Shown one piece after another: positions 1 through 11,577 of a DNA stretch of 64,000 nt. Position 1 is the first letter of the stretch. The number at the start of each line of letters is the position of its first letter. The notes under the pieces are model-generated. The model made no database searches. It was not told where the DNA came from and saw only the letters and a list, made by a program, of their open reading frames with translations. The DNA is from an uncultured Halieaceae bacterium (GTDB lineage: Bacteria > Pseudomonadota > Gammaproteobacteria > Pseudomonadales > Halieaceae): NCBI GenBank assembly GCA_913056165.1, contig CAJXMD010000001.1, positions 99,051 through 163,050 on the forward strand, in the 5' to 3' direction. The translations under genes and the position numbers were made by a program.

Positions 1-1
1 G

Positions 2-532
2 TTAGCCATCTTGAGGCGAGAGATGACATGGTCTCGTCTGCGAGACATTGGGCAAAGTACCCTGCAAGTGACCAGCATGATTTTTCTCATCCTGATTGGT
101 GCTTCGGTCTTTTCGCTGGTGTTTCGCGGCTTTGGCGGCGAAGAATTGGTTCAGGAGTTTTTTCACTCAATGTCAGGCGGTCCTGCCGCTGCACTGCTAT
201 TGGTCATGGTGGTTATTTTTTTGTTGGGCTTTATTCTTGACTTCATCGAAATTACCTTCGTTGTAGTCCCCATTGTCGGCCCAATTCTTCTGGCCATGGG
301 CTTTGATCCGATTTGGCTTGGCATCATGATTGCAGTGAACCTGCAGACCTCCTTTCTCACCCCTCCTTTTGGTTTCGCTCTGTTTTACCTGCGGGGGGTA
401 GCCCCGGATAAGGTGAACACCGGCGCAATGTATCGAGGGGTCATTCCTTTTGTTCTACTGCAGCTGGGCCTGCTTCTCCTGATGTGGTACGTGCCGAGCA
501 TCGTTTCCTGGCTACCCAACAAGCTTGGCTAA
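2..532 (+). CDS. TRAP transporter large permease (DctM-like), C-terminal part, truncated by window start
   Basis: Frame is open to the left edge; hydrophobic protein with DctM-type C-terminal segments (GFILDFIEITFVVVPIVGPIL..., NLQTSFLTPPFGFALFYLRGVAP). Confidence 0.88.
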   Translation, partial: LAILRREMTWSRLRDIGQSTLQVTSMIFLILIGASVFSLVFRGFGGEELVQEFFHSMSGGPAAALLLVMVVIFLLGFILDFIEITFVVVPIVGPILLAMGFDPIWLGIMIAVNLQTSFLTPPFGFALFYLRGVAPDKVNTGAMYRGVIPFVLLQLGLLLLMWYVPSIVSWLPNKLG

Positions 533-619
533 CTCACCATGACTACTAAATAGGTTTCTCTTGCAGTGAAAGAATAGATAAAAAAAGACTCCATCAACAG
601 ATCAAAAAGGTTAGCGCCG

Positions 620-1012
620 ATGACCAATATTGACGAACATCCATCTCCCCAGGGAGATTTAAGCCTCCAAGCAGTGGCCATGCCCTGCGACACCAACCCT
701 CATGGGGATATTTTTGGGGGGTGGCTAATGTCACAAATGGATCTTGCTGGCTATGTCACTGCCTGCGAAGTTGCCGATGGGCGGGTAGCAACTGTGGCGG
801 TTGAGGGGATGTCTTTTCTAACGCCAGTGCACGTTGGCGCCGTCGTAAGTTGTTACTGCGATGTTGTTGATATCGGTAGAAGCTCGGTACGGGTAGTCGT
901 CGAGGTATGGATTAATTCAAAACAGGATGGCGAGCCGATTAAGGTTACCGAGGGCACATTTATTTATGTTGCGATCGATAGCGAAAAACGAACCCGGGTC
1001 ATTGCCCCGTGA
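620..1012 (+). CDS. yciA: Acyl-CoA thioesterase, YciA-like hotdog fold
   Basis: 130 aa; MPCDTNPHGDIFGGWLMSQMDLAG matches the YciA/BFIT hotdog motif. Confidence 0.85.
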   Translation: MTNIDEHPSPQGDLSLQAVAMPCDTNPHGDIFGGWLMSQMDLAGYVTACEVADGRVATVAVEGMSFLTPVHVGAVVSCYCDVVDIGRSSVRVVVEVWINSKQDGEPIKVTEGTFIYVAIDSEKRTRVIAP

Positions 1013-2153
1013 GATTCACTGGCGGCAAGACCTTGTCACGAGCATTCAGAAATGCCCGCTCTGAAATTTCGTGATATGCCCTGACATCTTTGGCGAAAGC
1101 TTGATAGGAGCGGGCAATTTTTTGCGCCATGGGGTCATTTTCTACCAGCGCATCAAGAGCAACCAGCGAGTTGTTGTAAAAAACCTGCAACACGTCCTCG
1201 GGCACTGCGCGCAGCTTGGTTCCACTCGCCAGGAGCGTACGAAGAGACTCATTGTTACGGGCGGTAAACTCATCCAACATATTTTGGTTAGCGGCTCGCG
1301 CTGCGTACTCGACGATGGCCTGAAGGTCTTTTGGAAGCGCCAAAAACGCCTGTTCGTTCACCGTAAATTCAAGCATGGCCCCGGGCTCGTGCCACCCTGG
1401 ATAGTAGTAATACTCGGCAACTTCATTCAGACCCAGAGTTCGATCGTTATAGGGGCCAACCCACTCGACAGCGTCGATCACCCCGGTCTGCATCGACGTG
1501 TACACCTCACCTCCCGCTATCCGAACAGCGGTTCCTCCTGAAGCATCAAAAACCTCGCCAGCGAGGCCGGGTATCCGCATTTTTAGCCCTTTTAGGTCCT
1601 CTGCACTTCGCAGTTCTCGGTTGAACCAACCAGCCATTTGAACTCCAGTACTGCCCCCAGCGAAGGGGATAACGCCAAAGGGAGCATAAAGTTCGCGCCA
1701 CAAAGTGAGCCCATCCCCATGGTGCAGCCAGCCATTAATTTCCTGTGCGGTCATACCAAAAGGCACTGCTGTATAGAAAACCGCGGCAGGTATCTTTCCT
1801 TTCCAGTAGTAGGCCGCCCCATGGCCCATCTCTGCAACGCCTTGGGATACCGCATCAAAGACCTCGAAAGCGGGCACAATTTCACCTGCACCGTACACTC
1901 GTATCGATAACCGGCCGCTACTCATTTCCTCAACATATCTGGCAAAATTTTCAGGCGCCGCGCCAAGCCCAGGGAGGTTTTTGGGCCAAGTCGTTACAAG
2001 CTTCCACTCATATTTCTCTGATGAGGTAGCGTTATTGGCGTTAGCGGAAGAGGGTTTCATGGTCCCTCGATCTATCGCCCAGAGCGCTACTACTGCTGCG
2101 AGCAGCCCAACCAGAACAACAACGACTACCGGTAAATATCGACGCTCAAACAT
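999..2153 (-). CDS. TRAP transporter solute-binding protein (DctP/TakP-like)
   Basis: N-terminal signal/TM segment, then WKLVTTWPKNLPGLG...VDAVEWVGPYND, typical of the DctP family. Confidence 0.88.
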   Translation of the reverse strand: MFERRYLPVVVVVLVGLLAAVVALWAIDRGTMKPSSANANNATSSEKYEWKLVTTWPKNLPGLGAAPENFARYVEEMSSGRLSIRVYGAGEIVPAFEVFDAVSQGVAEMGHGAAYYWKGKIPAAVFYTAVPFGMTAQEINGWLHHGDGLTLWRELYAPFGVIPFAGGSTGVQMAGWFNRELRSAEDLKGLKMRIPGLAGEVFDASGGTAVRIAGGEVYTSMQTGVIDAVEWVGPYNDRTLGLNEVAEYYYYPGWHEPGAMLEFTVNEQAFLALPKDLQAIVEYAARAANQNMLDEFTARNNESLRTLLASGTKLRAVPEDVLQVFYNNSLVALDALVENDPMAQKIARSYQAFAKDVRAYHEISERAFLNARDKVLPPVNLTGQ

Positions 2154-2205
2154 TTCTTTCTCCCTTCTAGGGTAGAGTCGGCCTTATTATCATTGGGGAA
2201 TACGG

Positions 2206-4362
2206 CTAAAGCGCTTCGAGATTCGCATACTGAAGCACCAGCCATTTTGAACCGGCAGCAAAGCTGACCTCCACGCGAGCGTTTCCACCTCGCCCTTCGA
2301 AGTTAACCACCACGCCTTCTCCAAACACCTGATGCAGCACCCGCTGACCTAATTGGACACCGGCTTCAACAGAGGCCGAAATTTGAGTCGAAGACAAGGA
2401 AGACATTGGTCGTGCCACTGATGCACTCAATCTCACCTCGCTCAACAACTCAGAAGGAATCTCCCGCACAAATCGGGAGGGCGTGTTGTAGTTCTCAGAT
2501 CCGTGGAGCCGACGACTTTCCGCATAAGTGAGCACCAGTTTTTGCATGGCGCGAGTGATGCCCACGTAACACAGACGGCGCTCCTCTTCGAGGCGGCCGG
2601 GTTCATCTAGAGACATACGGTGAGGGAAAAGGTTCTCCTCCATGCCTGCCAAAAATACCAATGGAAATTCCAGACCCTTTGCAGAGTGCAGCGTCATTAG
2701 CTGAACGCTATCTTCATGTGGATCCGCCTGTGCATCACCAGCATCCAGAGCCGCATTATCCAGAAACTGCTGCAGTGGACTTAACTCTGATTCTTCCGCA
2801 ACAAAAGATTTCGCGGCGGAGACCAGTTCCTCGAGGTTTTCCACTCTAGCCTGTCCGCGCTCTCCCTTTTCAGCGCGATGGTAATCAATCAAGCCCGCCT
2901 GATGAATAACGTGTTCTGTTAACTCCTCCAGTGGAAGCTCAACAGTCACCGAGTCCATCTCATTGATAAGGGTGTAGAACCCGGTAAGTGCAGAGAGCGC
3001 GCGGCCAGGAAACAACTTTTCTTCGCCAGCAATCTCTATAGCTTGCCAAAGTGTTATCTGGCGCTCCCGGGCTAGCTCTCGCAACCCATCCACGGTCTTG
3101 GCGCCTATGCCTCTTGGCGGCACGTTTAAAATTCGCTCCAATGCCGGATCATCTTGGCGTGCAATGAGGAGGCGCATGTATGCAAGGGCATTTCGAATTT
3201 CGAGCCGCTCATAGAACCGCTGGCCGCCATAAATGCGATAGGGGATCTGAGTTCTTATCAGCGCTTCCTCTAACACCCGTGACTGCGCGTTGGATCGATA
3301 CAAAATGGCAACGCTTTGCCTTTGGTTGCCCTCCTCTATCCAAGACTGAATCCGCTCAATAATAAACCTAGCTTCATCCTGCTCGTTAAAACCCGCATAC
3401 AGACTAATCGGCTCTCCCTGATCACCAGCAGTCCAGAGTTCCTTTCCCAGGCGCCCAAAGTTATGGGCGATCAAGCCATTAGCCGCGCTCAGTATTGTTT
3501 GCGTCGACCGATAATTTTGCTCAAGCCGAAGGGTGCGTGTTTCAGCAAAATCCTCACTGAAGCGTTGAATGTTTTCGATTCGCGCACCACGCCAACCATA
3601 AATCGACTGGTCATCGTCACCAACTGCAACCGTTGGCACCGTGTTCCCCGCCAGAACCCGAAGCCAGGCGTACTGAATGGTATTGGTATCCTGAAACTCA
3701 TCTACGAGGATGGTGCGAAAACGCTGCTGATAATGGGCGAGGGTAGCAGGACTATGTAGCCAGAGTTCATGGGCCCGCAATAATAGTTCTGCAAAATCAA
3801 CCAAGCCGCCTCGCTCGCAAACCTCCTCATACGCGGTGTATACACGGTGCAAGGTTTTTTCATGGAGATCACCATAGGCAGGCTCGACATGTGCAGCCCT
3901 CAGGCCTTCATCTTTTTGCGCATTGATATACCACTGCGCCTGTTTGGGTGGCCACCGGGCGTCATCAAGATCAAGGTCTCTACAAACCCGTTTCACCAGG
4001 CGGAGCTGGTCGTCACTATCCAAAATCTGGAAGGCTTGAGGAAGCCGCGCCTCCTGCCAATGCTGCTTCAGTAGTCTGTGAGCCAGTCCATGGAAAGTGC
4101 CAACCCACATGCCCATCGTTGAAATACCCAGCATCGACTCAATTCGGCCCCTCATTTCCCTGGCTGCCTTATTGGTAAATGTCACTGCCAGTAGAGAATG
4201 TGGGGACACACCCTCGGCTCGGATTAGCCAAGCTATACGATGGACGAGCACTCGAGTTTTACCTGAACCGGCCCCAGCGAGAACTAAAAGATTGCCACTC
4301 TCTGCAGCAACTGCCTCACGCTGGGCCTCATTGAGGTCTGAAAGAATGTCAGAAACGTCCAT
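2206..4362 (-). CDS. uvrD: DNA helicase II (UvrD/Rep superfamily 1)
   Basis: Walker A LAGAGSGKTRVL, VDEFQDTN, GDDDQSIYGWRGA, LMTLHSAKGLEFP. Start taken at the internal Met (MDVSDILSDLNEAQREAV) rather than ORF start 4386. Confidence 0.95.
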   Translation of the reverse strand: MDVSDILSDLNEAQREAVAAESGNLLVLAGAGSGKTRVLVHRIAWLIRAEGVSPHSLLAVTFTNKAAREMRGRIESMLGISTMGMWVGTFHGLAHRLLKQHWQEARLPQAFQILDSDDQLRLVKRVCRDLDLDDARWPPKQAQWYINAQKDEGLRAAHVEPAYGDLHEKTLHRVYTAYEEVCERGGLVDFAELLLRAHELWLHSPATLAHYQQRFRTILVDEFQDTNTIQYAWLRVLAGNTVPTVAVGDDDQSIYGWRGARIENIQRFSEDFAETRTLRLEQNYRSTQTILSAANGLIAHNFGRLGKELWTAGDQGEPISLYAGFNEQDEARFIIERIQSWIEEGNQRQSVAILYRSNAQSRVLEEALIRTQIPYRIYGGQRFYERLEIRNALAYMRLLIARQDDPALERILNVPPRGIGAKTVDGLRELARERQITLWQAIEIAGEEKLFPGRALSALTGFYTLINEMDSVTVELPLEELTEHVIHQAGLIDYHRAEKGERGQARVENLEELVSAAKSFVAEESELSPLQQFLDNAALDAGDAQADPHEDSVQLMTLHSAKGLEFPLVFLAGMEENLFPHRMSLDEPGRLEEERRLCYVGITRAMQKLVLTYAESRRLHGSENYNTPSRFVREIPSELLSEVRLSASVARPMSSLSSTQISASVEAGVQLGQRVLHQVFGEGVVVNFEGRGGNARVEVSFAAGSKWLVLQYANLEAL

Positions 4363-4544
4363 GGCGGAAGTGTACCGGAATTGCAAATCTAGGCATCTGA
4401 TTTACATAAAAACAGTTGGGCAAGTCGTAAATCAAACTGGAATGAGGTGCCCTATTATTGACTGGACCACAGTCCCAAATTTATCTATAACAACGCGCAT
4501 ATCAATAAAGACCCTGGCGTACGGGCGATACTGCGGAGACGTGG

Positions 4545-5777
4545 ATGACCAGCGATCAACACCAGCACCAACAAGAGCCTGACGACGCGAACGCCACCCT
4601 CGCCGATCACGCCTTAGCGGCCAGTAACCCGCGAAAAAACCTATGGCCAATCGCAATTGGTGTCGTTGCGACTATCTTGATGTTGGCAGCCGGCGCGAGC
4701 GCGTTGTTTCAGCGCGCTAATATGGAAGCGGAAATAGCGAGGCTGGCAAAAGACTTAATTGCCTCGAACAATGATGTCGAACGCCTTGTTGCTGAAAACG
4801 CTGCGCTCACGAGAAAACTGGACAATTTAGTTGATGGCTCTGAGTCATTCTCGCCTGTCATTGAGTCTAAGTCCTCAGCACGAAGTGATTTGGTGGATCC
4901 CCATATTGTGGACGCAACCGAGGTGACTGCTGCTGCAAGTGAAGGGGCTTATGATAAGAAATCGGCCTCGACGAAAAACCCGCATAACACGACCAAAATA
5001 GAGCCGATCACCGCGACACGCGTCGACGATTCCTTGGATGAGAGGGGCGCTCAGCCCAGTGTGACCGACCGTACTGACGGGCCAGAGATGACTTCCTCTC
5101 TCTCCAAAATGTACCCTAATACAAGATCAGAGGACGCCAGCAACAGGATTGGCACGTGGGCTGTTGTTGTCGGGGCATTCTCCAGCAAGAACAACCTCAA
5201 CAATCTTGTCTCTGCTCTGGAAAACGAGGGCTATGCCGTCACGATTCAATCAATCACGCGAGAGGGCCAAGAGCTCCAGCAAGTGAAGGTTATTGGGTTT
5301 AAAACGAGAAGTGATGCAACAGCCGCGGCATCTGGCATAGAGCTCGCTTATCGGACCGGTAGATTACGTGTTATAGCCAACGCCATGGTTGCAGGTAATC
5401 CAAGTATGTCTGAAACCACGCCGGCAGCACCATCAAGCAATAGCTCGGCTTTTCCAAGAAGAACAAAAAGCGCGAGCCCCTCGTCAACAACATCAAACGC
5501 TAAAGGTAGTGCAGCATTGTCTGAAAATACTCCACCTCCTCCGGCTAGATGGTTCATTTTCATTGACACATTTACAGACAGCGATGTGGCAAATGAGGTC
5601 GCCGAGGGGTTGATGATTCAAGGGTATAATGCAAAAGTCGCCGTAGAGTACTCTGAAGGTACACTGCTTTATCTGGTACAGATTGTTGGTATCGCAAAAG
5701 AAGAGGATGGGCAAGAAATCGTTCAGGCTTTGATAGCTGACAACCAATTTCAACAGGTCCAGCTGAGAGCCTACTAA
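4545..5777 (+). CDS. Single-TM protein with a coiled-coil-like segment and two SPOR-like repeats
   Basis: One TM segment (LWPIAIGVVATILMLAAGASALF), then two SPOR-like regions (WAVVVGAFSSKNNLNNLVSALENEGY... and WFIFIDTFTDSDVANEVAEGLMIQGY...). Confidence 0.7.
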   Translation: MTSDQHQHQQEPDDANATLADHALAASNPRKNLWPIAIGVVATILMLAAGASALFQRANMEAEIARLAKDLIASNNDVERLVAENAALTRKLDNLVDGSESFSPVIESKSSARSDLVDPHIVDATEVTAAASEGAYDKKSASTKNPHNTTKIEPITATRVDDSLDERGAQPSVTDRTDGPEMTSSLSKMYPNTRSEDASNRIGTWAVVVGAFSSKNNLNNLVSALENEGYAVTIQSITREGQELQQVKVIGFKTRSDATAAASGIELAYRTGRLRVIANAMVAGNPSMSETTPAAPSSNSSAFPRRTKSASPSSTTSNAKGSAALSENTPPPPARWFIFIDTFTDSDVANEVAEGLMIQGYNAKVAVEYSEGTLLYLVQIVGIAKEEDGQEIVQALIADNQFQQVQLRAY

Positions 5778-5812
5778 CTGGTGAGCTAATCATCTACAAA
5801 CCGAGGTGTTTC

Positions 5813-6193
5813 ATGAAAAAAATAACGAGAAAACAAGTTTTTATAGGTCTGTCTCTAAGTCTGGCGGTATGGGCCACATCGTCTCAGGCCGACGACTGCA
5901 ATATGCCGACTGCACCAAACATACCTGACGGGGCCAGCTCAACATACGATGAGATGATCGCAACTCAGACGGCGATAAAATCTTTTCAATCAGATGCAGA
6001 AGTATTTAGAAAATGTCTGGATGAGCTTATGAGCACTCTGCGGGAGGCAAGTACTGATGGGGACGCTGGCGCTATCCAAGAATTTAATGTCGCTAACGAC
6101 CGCTATAACCAATCAGTAAGTGTCGAGGAGTCTTTGGCGGCGGAGTTCAATGAGGCTATTAAAGCTTACAAGGCGGCAAACCCTAGCGAATAA
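5813..6193 (+). CDS. Small secreted protein of unknown function
   Basis: 126 aa with predicted signal peptide (MKKITRKQVFIGLSLSLAVWATSSQA|DDC); two Cys in the mature part; ATG preceded by gaggtg. Confidence 0.65.
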   Translation: MKKITRKQVFIGLSLSLAVWATSSQADDCNMPTAPNIPDGASSTYDEMIATQTAIKSFQSDAEVFRKCLDELMSTLREASTDGDAGAIQEFNVANDRYNQSVSVEESLAAEFNEAIKAYKAANPSE

Positions 6194-6302
6194 ATTCCAT
6201 AGTTGCACAAGTTGTCGACCCGATTTTTCCACGGGTCGTTTAGTGGTGATGGTGGTCTTGAAAAATATAAACAGTTTGTAAGCACCATAAATTATTCTAA
6301 AA

Positions 6303-8117
6303 CTACTCCACCGTAACTGATTTAGCCAAATTCCGCGGTTTATCGACATCCGTACCCCGCGCCACTGCCACGTAGTAAGACAGCAGTTGTAATGCCACCG
6401 TGTAGGTAATCGGAGCGGTTAGGATGTGACTATGAGGCATGGCAAGCACATGAACCCCGGGGCCAGTCTCAAAGCCTGACTCCTCGTCGGCAAAAACAAA
6501 CAATTCTCCTCCTCGCGCTCTTACCTCCTCAAGATTAGATCGAAGTTTTTCCAACAACCCATTATTTGGTGCCACAGCGACAACCGGCATATCCTCATCA
6601 ACCAGAGCCAGGGGCCCGTGCTTTAACTCACCCGCAGGGTAGGCCTCAGCGTGGATATAAGAAATTTCCTTGAGCTTGAGTGCACCCTCCATCGAAATGG
6701 GGTAAAACACGCCGCGCCCCAAAAAGAGTGCGTGATGCTTGGTCACAAAGTGGTTGGCCAGCTGCTTTATTTTGGGCTCCAGATCGATCACTGCCTCAAC
6801 TGCTAAAGGCAAGTTTGCTATCGCCTCCTCAAATTCCTTCAGGCGACTCTGTTGATTATTTGTCTGCATCAACGCAGCAGTGAGAACCAAAAGCGCTGCA
6901 AGCTGGGTAGTGAACGCCTTGGTGGAGGCAACACCAATTTCTGGTCCAGCCTGGGTCAAGTAAACCAACTCACTCGCTCGGACTATCGCCGAATGATCGA
7001 CATTACATATCGCCAAGCGCGCAATGCCAGCACTACCTAAATGATTAATGGCCGCCAGCGTGTCCGCTGTCTCACCGCTTTGGGAAATGCTGATAATCAA
7101 TGTCCCATCCACGATCACGGGGATGCGATAGCGGATTTCCGAGGCCACCTCCACCGAGCACGGAATTTGCGCAAATTCCTCGATCCAATATTTGGCGACC
7201 AATCCGGCGTGATAGCTGGTGCCGCAGGCAATTATCTGAATTGCACGGGTCTTCAAAAAGATTTCAGCTGCTTCGGGCCCAAACTGTTCGGCTGTAAGGT
7301 TTTCGGCCTGCACCGTGTCCATCAACCGCTGAGGTTGCTCATGAATTTCTTTCAGCATGTAATGGGCATAATCAGCCAAAACATCTTCTGTCTTGGGGGG
7401 TTCCAGATGAACCACCTGCCGGCTGATCGGCTCACCAGCGCGGTCATACAATGCGTAGTCGCCAACGCTCAGGCAACCAATATCGCCATCTTCGAGATAA
7501 ACAAACCTGTCGGTAACCGAGCGAAGGGCCAAGGTATCCGATCCCGCAAACATTTCACCAATACCAACCCCCAAAACCAAGGGACTACCCTGTCGCGCAA
7601 CGACGAGACTCTGAGGCTCTTCGCGATCTATAACGGCAAGCGCATAGGCTCCATCTAGCTTGTTCACAACGCTTTGTACCGTTGAAAGAAGATCCGTATG
7701 GGAGGGCCGCAGCTGGTCAATAAGATGAACGATGACCTCCGTATCCGTCTGAGATAAGAATGAAACACCGCCTCTCTCAAGATCTTCACGCAAGACTGTA
7801 TGGTTTTCGATGATGCCGTTGTGAACGACCGCATATCGATCGCTGGCAGTGTGGGGGTGAGCATTCGCGGTGCTGGGCTCACCATGAGTGGCCCAACGGG
7901 TGTGTGCAATCCCTACACAGCCAATTATGGGCTGCTGGGCCTGCGCTGCCTCAAGCTCTGCAACTTTACCAAGCGCCTTGTGCAACTGGAGATTACGATC
8001 GTTATCAATTAGAGCCATCCCGGCAGAGTCATAACCCCTGTATTCCAGGCGCCTCAAGCCCTCCAGCAAAATCTCCGAGACTTCCCGTTTGGCCACTCCA
8101 GCGACAATACCGCACAT
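6303..8117 (-). CDS. glmS: Glutamine-fructose-6-phosphate aminotransferase (isomerizing)
   Basis: MCGIVAGVAKREVSEILLEGLRRLEYRGYDSAGMA and C-terminal KPRNLAKSVTVE. Confidence 0.98.
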   Translation of the reverse strand: MCGIVAGVAKREVSEILLEGLRRLEYRGYDSAGMALIDNDRNLQLHKALGKVAELEAAQAQQPIIGCVGIAHTRWATHGEPSTANAHPHTASDRYAVVHNGIIENHTVLREDLERGGVSFLSQTDTEVIVHLIDQLRPSHTDLLSTVQSVVNKLDGAYALAVIDREEPQSLVVARQGSPLVLGVGIGEMFAGSDTLALRSVTDRFVYLEDGDIGCLSVGDYALYDRAGEPISRQVVHLEPPKTEDVLADYAHYMLKEIHEQPQRLMDTVQAENLTAEQFGPEAAEIFLKTRAIQIIACGTSYHAGLVAKYWIEEFAQIPCSVEVASEIRYRIPVIVDGTLIISISQSGETADTLAAINHLGSAGIARLAICNVDHSAIVRASELVYLTQAGPEIGVASTKAFTTQLAALLVLTAALMQTNNQQSRLKEFEEAIANLPLAVEAVIDLEPKIKQLANHFVTKHHALFLGRGVFYPISMEGALKLKEISYIHAEAYPAGELKHGPLALVDEDMPVVAVAPNNGLLEKLRSNLEEVRARGGELFVFADEESGFETGPGVHVLAMPHSHILTAPITYTVALQLLSYYVAVARGTDVDKPRNLAKSVTVE

Positions 8118-8129
8118 ACCTGCTGTCCC

Positions 8130-9488
8130 TTATTTTTTGGTCGGTCTTTGCCAGCCGCCAATATTGCGCTGACGGGATCGACCCAGGGCTAATTCGCCGC
8201 TTGCCACATCCCCTGTAATTACCGAGCCGGCCCCAACAAAGCCGTCATCGTCAATTGTTACCGGCGCCACCAGGGTGCTGTTTGAGCCAACAAACACCCG
8301 ATCACCCAATTGGGTGGGATGCTTGTTCACCCCGTCATAGTTGCAGGTGATGGTCCCGGCCCCAATATTCGCGCCCTCACCAATCTGGGTATCACCGAGA
8401 TAGGTCAGGTGGTTGGCCTTACTGCCTTCACCCAAGGTTGTGTTTTTTGTTTCTACAAAGTTACCGACCTTGCTGGCTGAGCCAAGATGTGTGCCTTGGC
8501 GGAGGCGTGCATAGGGTCCAACCTGGCATTGAGCGCCAATCCTCGCCGCGTCTATATGACAAAATGGGTGGATGGTAGAGCCTGCTGCAATTTCAGCGTC
8601 TTTAATCACACAGTTTGCACCGACGGTAACGCCATCCGACAACACTACCCGGCCTTCGAATACGGCATTTACATCGATGGAGACATTCTGTCCACAGACC
8701 AGCTCCCCTCGAATATCAATTCGGCATCGGTCCGCAATCGCCACACCCTGTCTCATCAACGCCTCAGCCTGACGTCTTTGAAACTTTCGCTCGACCTCCT
8801 CCAGTTGAATTCGATCGTTCACTCCAAGCATTTCACCCGTGTCCTGAAGAGGACAAATATCGACCGGGTAGCCGGCTGCTCGCGCAAGAGAAAACACATC
8901 GGGCAGGTAATACTCCTGTTGCGCGTTGTTGTTCTCGACTTTCGCTAACAGCATCGTAAGCTGTGCCGCGGGTGCCGCCAAAACACCAGTATTCACCTCG
9001 CAGATCTGGAGCTGTTGTCCGCTGGCATCTTTGTCTTCAACTACGGATACGAACTCGTTCTCCTCATCGCGAATCACGCGACCGTATCCCGTTGGGTCGT
9101 CAACTGTGGCTGACAACATCGCAGGGCTTTCTGCAGCCAATGTACTTAACTTGTGAATTGTCTCGGAGGAGATCAGTGGCACATCGCCAAACAGAACCAC
9201 AACGATACTGTCGTCCCGGCAGTGTGGAAGCGCCTGCATGACCGCGTGCCCCGTTCCAAGTTGCTCGGTTTGCTCGTGAAACGATAGGTGTTGATCAGCG
9301 AGGCTGGCCCGCACCGCGTCGCCCCCATGGCCGACAACAACATGGATTGCTCTCGGTTCGAGGGACTTTGCGGTACGAACCACATGGTGTACCAGAGGCT
9401 GACCAGCGAGCGGGTGAAGCACCTTGGGCACTGCCGACTTCATACGGCTGCCTTTCCCAGCTGCGAGAATAATAACTTCAAGCGTCAT
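8130..9488 (-). CDS. glmU: Bifunctional UDP-GlcNAc pyrophosphorylase / GlcN-1-P acetyltransferase
   Basis: LAAGKGSRMKSAVPKVLHPLAG plus left-handed beta-helix repeats and TITCNYDGVNKH. Confidence 0.98.
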   Translation of the reverse strand: MTLEVIILAAGKGSRMKSAVPKVLHPLAGQPLVHHVVRTAKSLEPRAIHVVVGHGGDAVRASLADQHLSFHEQTEQLGTGHAVMQALPHCRDDSIVVVLFGDVPLISSETIHKLSTLAAESPAMLSATVDDPTGYGRVIRDEENEFVSVVEDKDASGQQLQICEVNTGVLAAPAAQLTMLLAKVENNNAQQEYYLPDVFSLARAAGYPVDICPLQDTGEMLGVNDRIQLEEVERKFQRRQAEALMRQGVAIADRCRIDIRGELVCGQNVSIDVNAVFEGRVVLSDGVTVGANCVIKDAEIAAGSTIHPFCHIDAARIGAQCQVGPYARLRQGTHLGSASKVGNFVETKNTTLGEGSKANHLTYLGDTQIGEGANIGAGTITCNYDGVNKHPTQLGDRVFVGSNSTLVAPVTIDDDGFVGAGSVITGDVASGELALGRSRQRNIGGWQRPTKK

Positions 9489-9561
9489 CGCGTGGCCGCC
9501 CGTGTGAGCTTAAAACTTGCATGTATGAAGAATACCAGTGCTGACGTGCCCTAAACCCAAT

Positions 9562-9587
9562 AAAAAACCGCCCTGTAGGCGGTTTTT
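9562..9587 (-). terminator. Rho-independent terminator of the atp operon
   Basis: aaaaaaccgccctgtaggcggttttt: GC stem (accgcc/ggcggt) flanked by A/T tracts, downstream of atpC; could act in both directions. Confidence 0.85.
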
Positions 9588-9667
9588 CAAACTATTTACA
9601 CTATTAACGCTTTTTACATTGTTTACTGGTTTCTCGCTTTTAAATACGAGCCCTTCCCCAAGGCTGC

Positions 9668-10096
9668 TTAACTTCTACCGGCGCGATTTTTCAGCTTTCG
9701 CAGGGTCGCTAGCTGAGCCGACGCTTCTGCAAGTTGAGCAGAGGCTCGACCATAATCCAGCTCAGCACTCTGGTTAGCCAGCTCGTCCTCGGCGGCTTGC
9801 CTGGCTGCCTCCGCTGCAGCCTCATCCACATCGTCAGCGCGAATCGCCGTGTCTGCAAGCACAGTGACCACATCCCCCTGCACCTCCAGAAAGCCCCCTG
9901 AGGCATAGTAGATGTGCTCGTCTCCACCCTGCTCAACGACACGGATCGGGCCTGGCACCAGGCTGGTAAGCAGCGCCGCGTGGCCGTAACAAATACCCAG
10001 CTCCCCATCGGAGCCTGTGGCAACGAGCAACTCTACCAGCCCAGAATAAATCTGAGCCTCAGCTGAAACGATGTCGCAATGTATGGTCATTGCCAT
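9668..10096 (-). CDS. atpC: F1F0 ATP synthase subunit epsilon
   Basis: [44 protein letters not shown]; last gene of the atp cluster. Confidence 0.96.
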   Translation of the reverse strand: MAMTIHCDIVSAEAQIYSGLVELLVATGSDGELGICYGHAALLTSLVPGPIRVVEQGGDEHIYYASGGFLEVQGDVVTVLADTAIRADDVDEAAAEAARQAAEDELANQSAELDYGRASAQLAEASAQLATLRKLKNRAGRS

Positions 10097-10114
10097 AAAG
10101 TTAACCTACGTTCT

Positions 10115-11521
<1,407 letters not shown>

Positions 11522-11577
11522 TCACTCTTTTCTATTCCGGGCGATAAAAACCGCCAAAATCACTAAAAATTTCTCTA

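Noticed and set aside
6216-6238. Hairpin CGACCCG-N9-CGGGTCG after the small secreted protein gene
   Set aside because: Stem is real but neither strand has a following U-tract, so I do not call a terminator.
7041-7658. 205-aa plus-strand ORF antisense to glmS
   Set aside because: Shadow ORF opposite a highly conserved gene; no supporting domain or ribosome-binding signal.
9590-9660. T-rich repetitive stretch (actatttacactattaacgctttttacattgtttactgg)
   Set aside because: Short low-complexity region beside the atp terminator; the predicted FTLLTLFTLFT peptide is unlikely to be a real protein.
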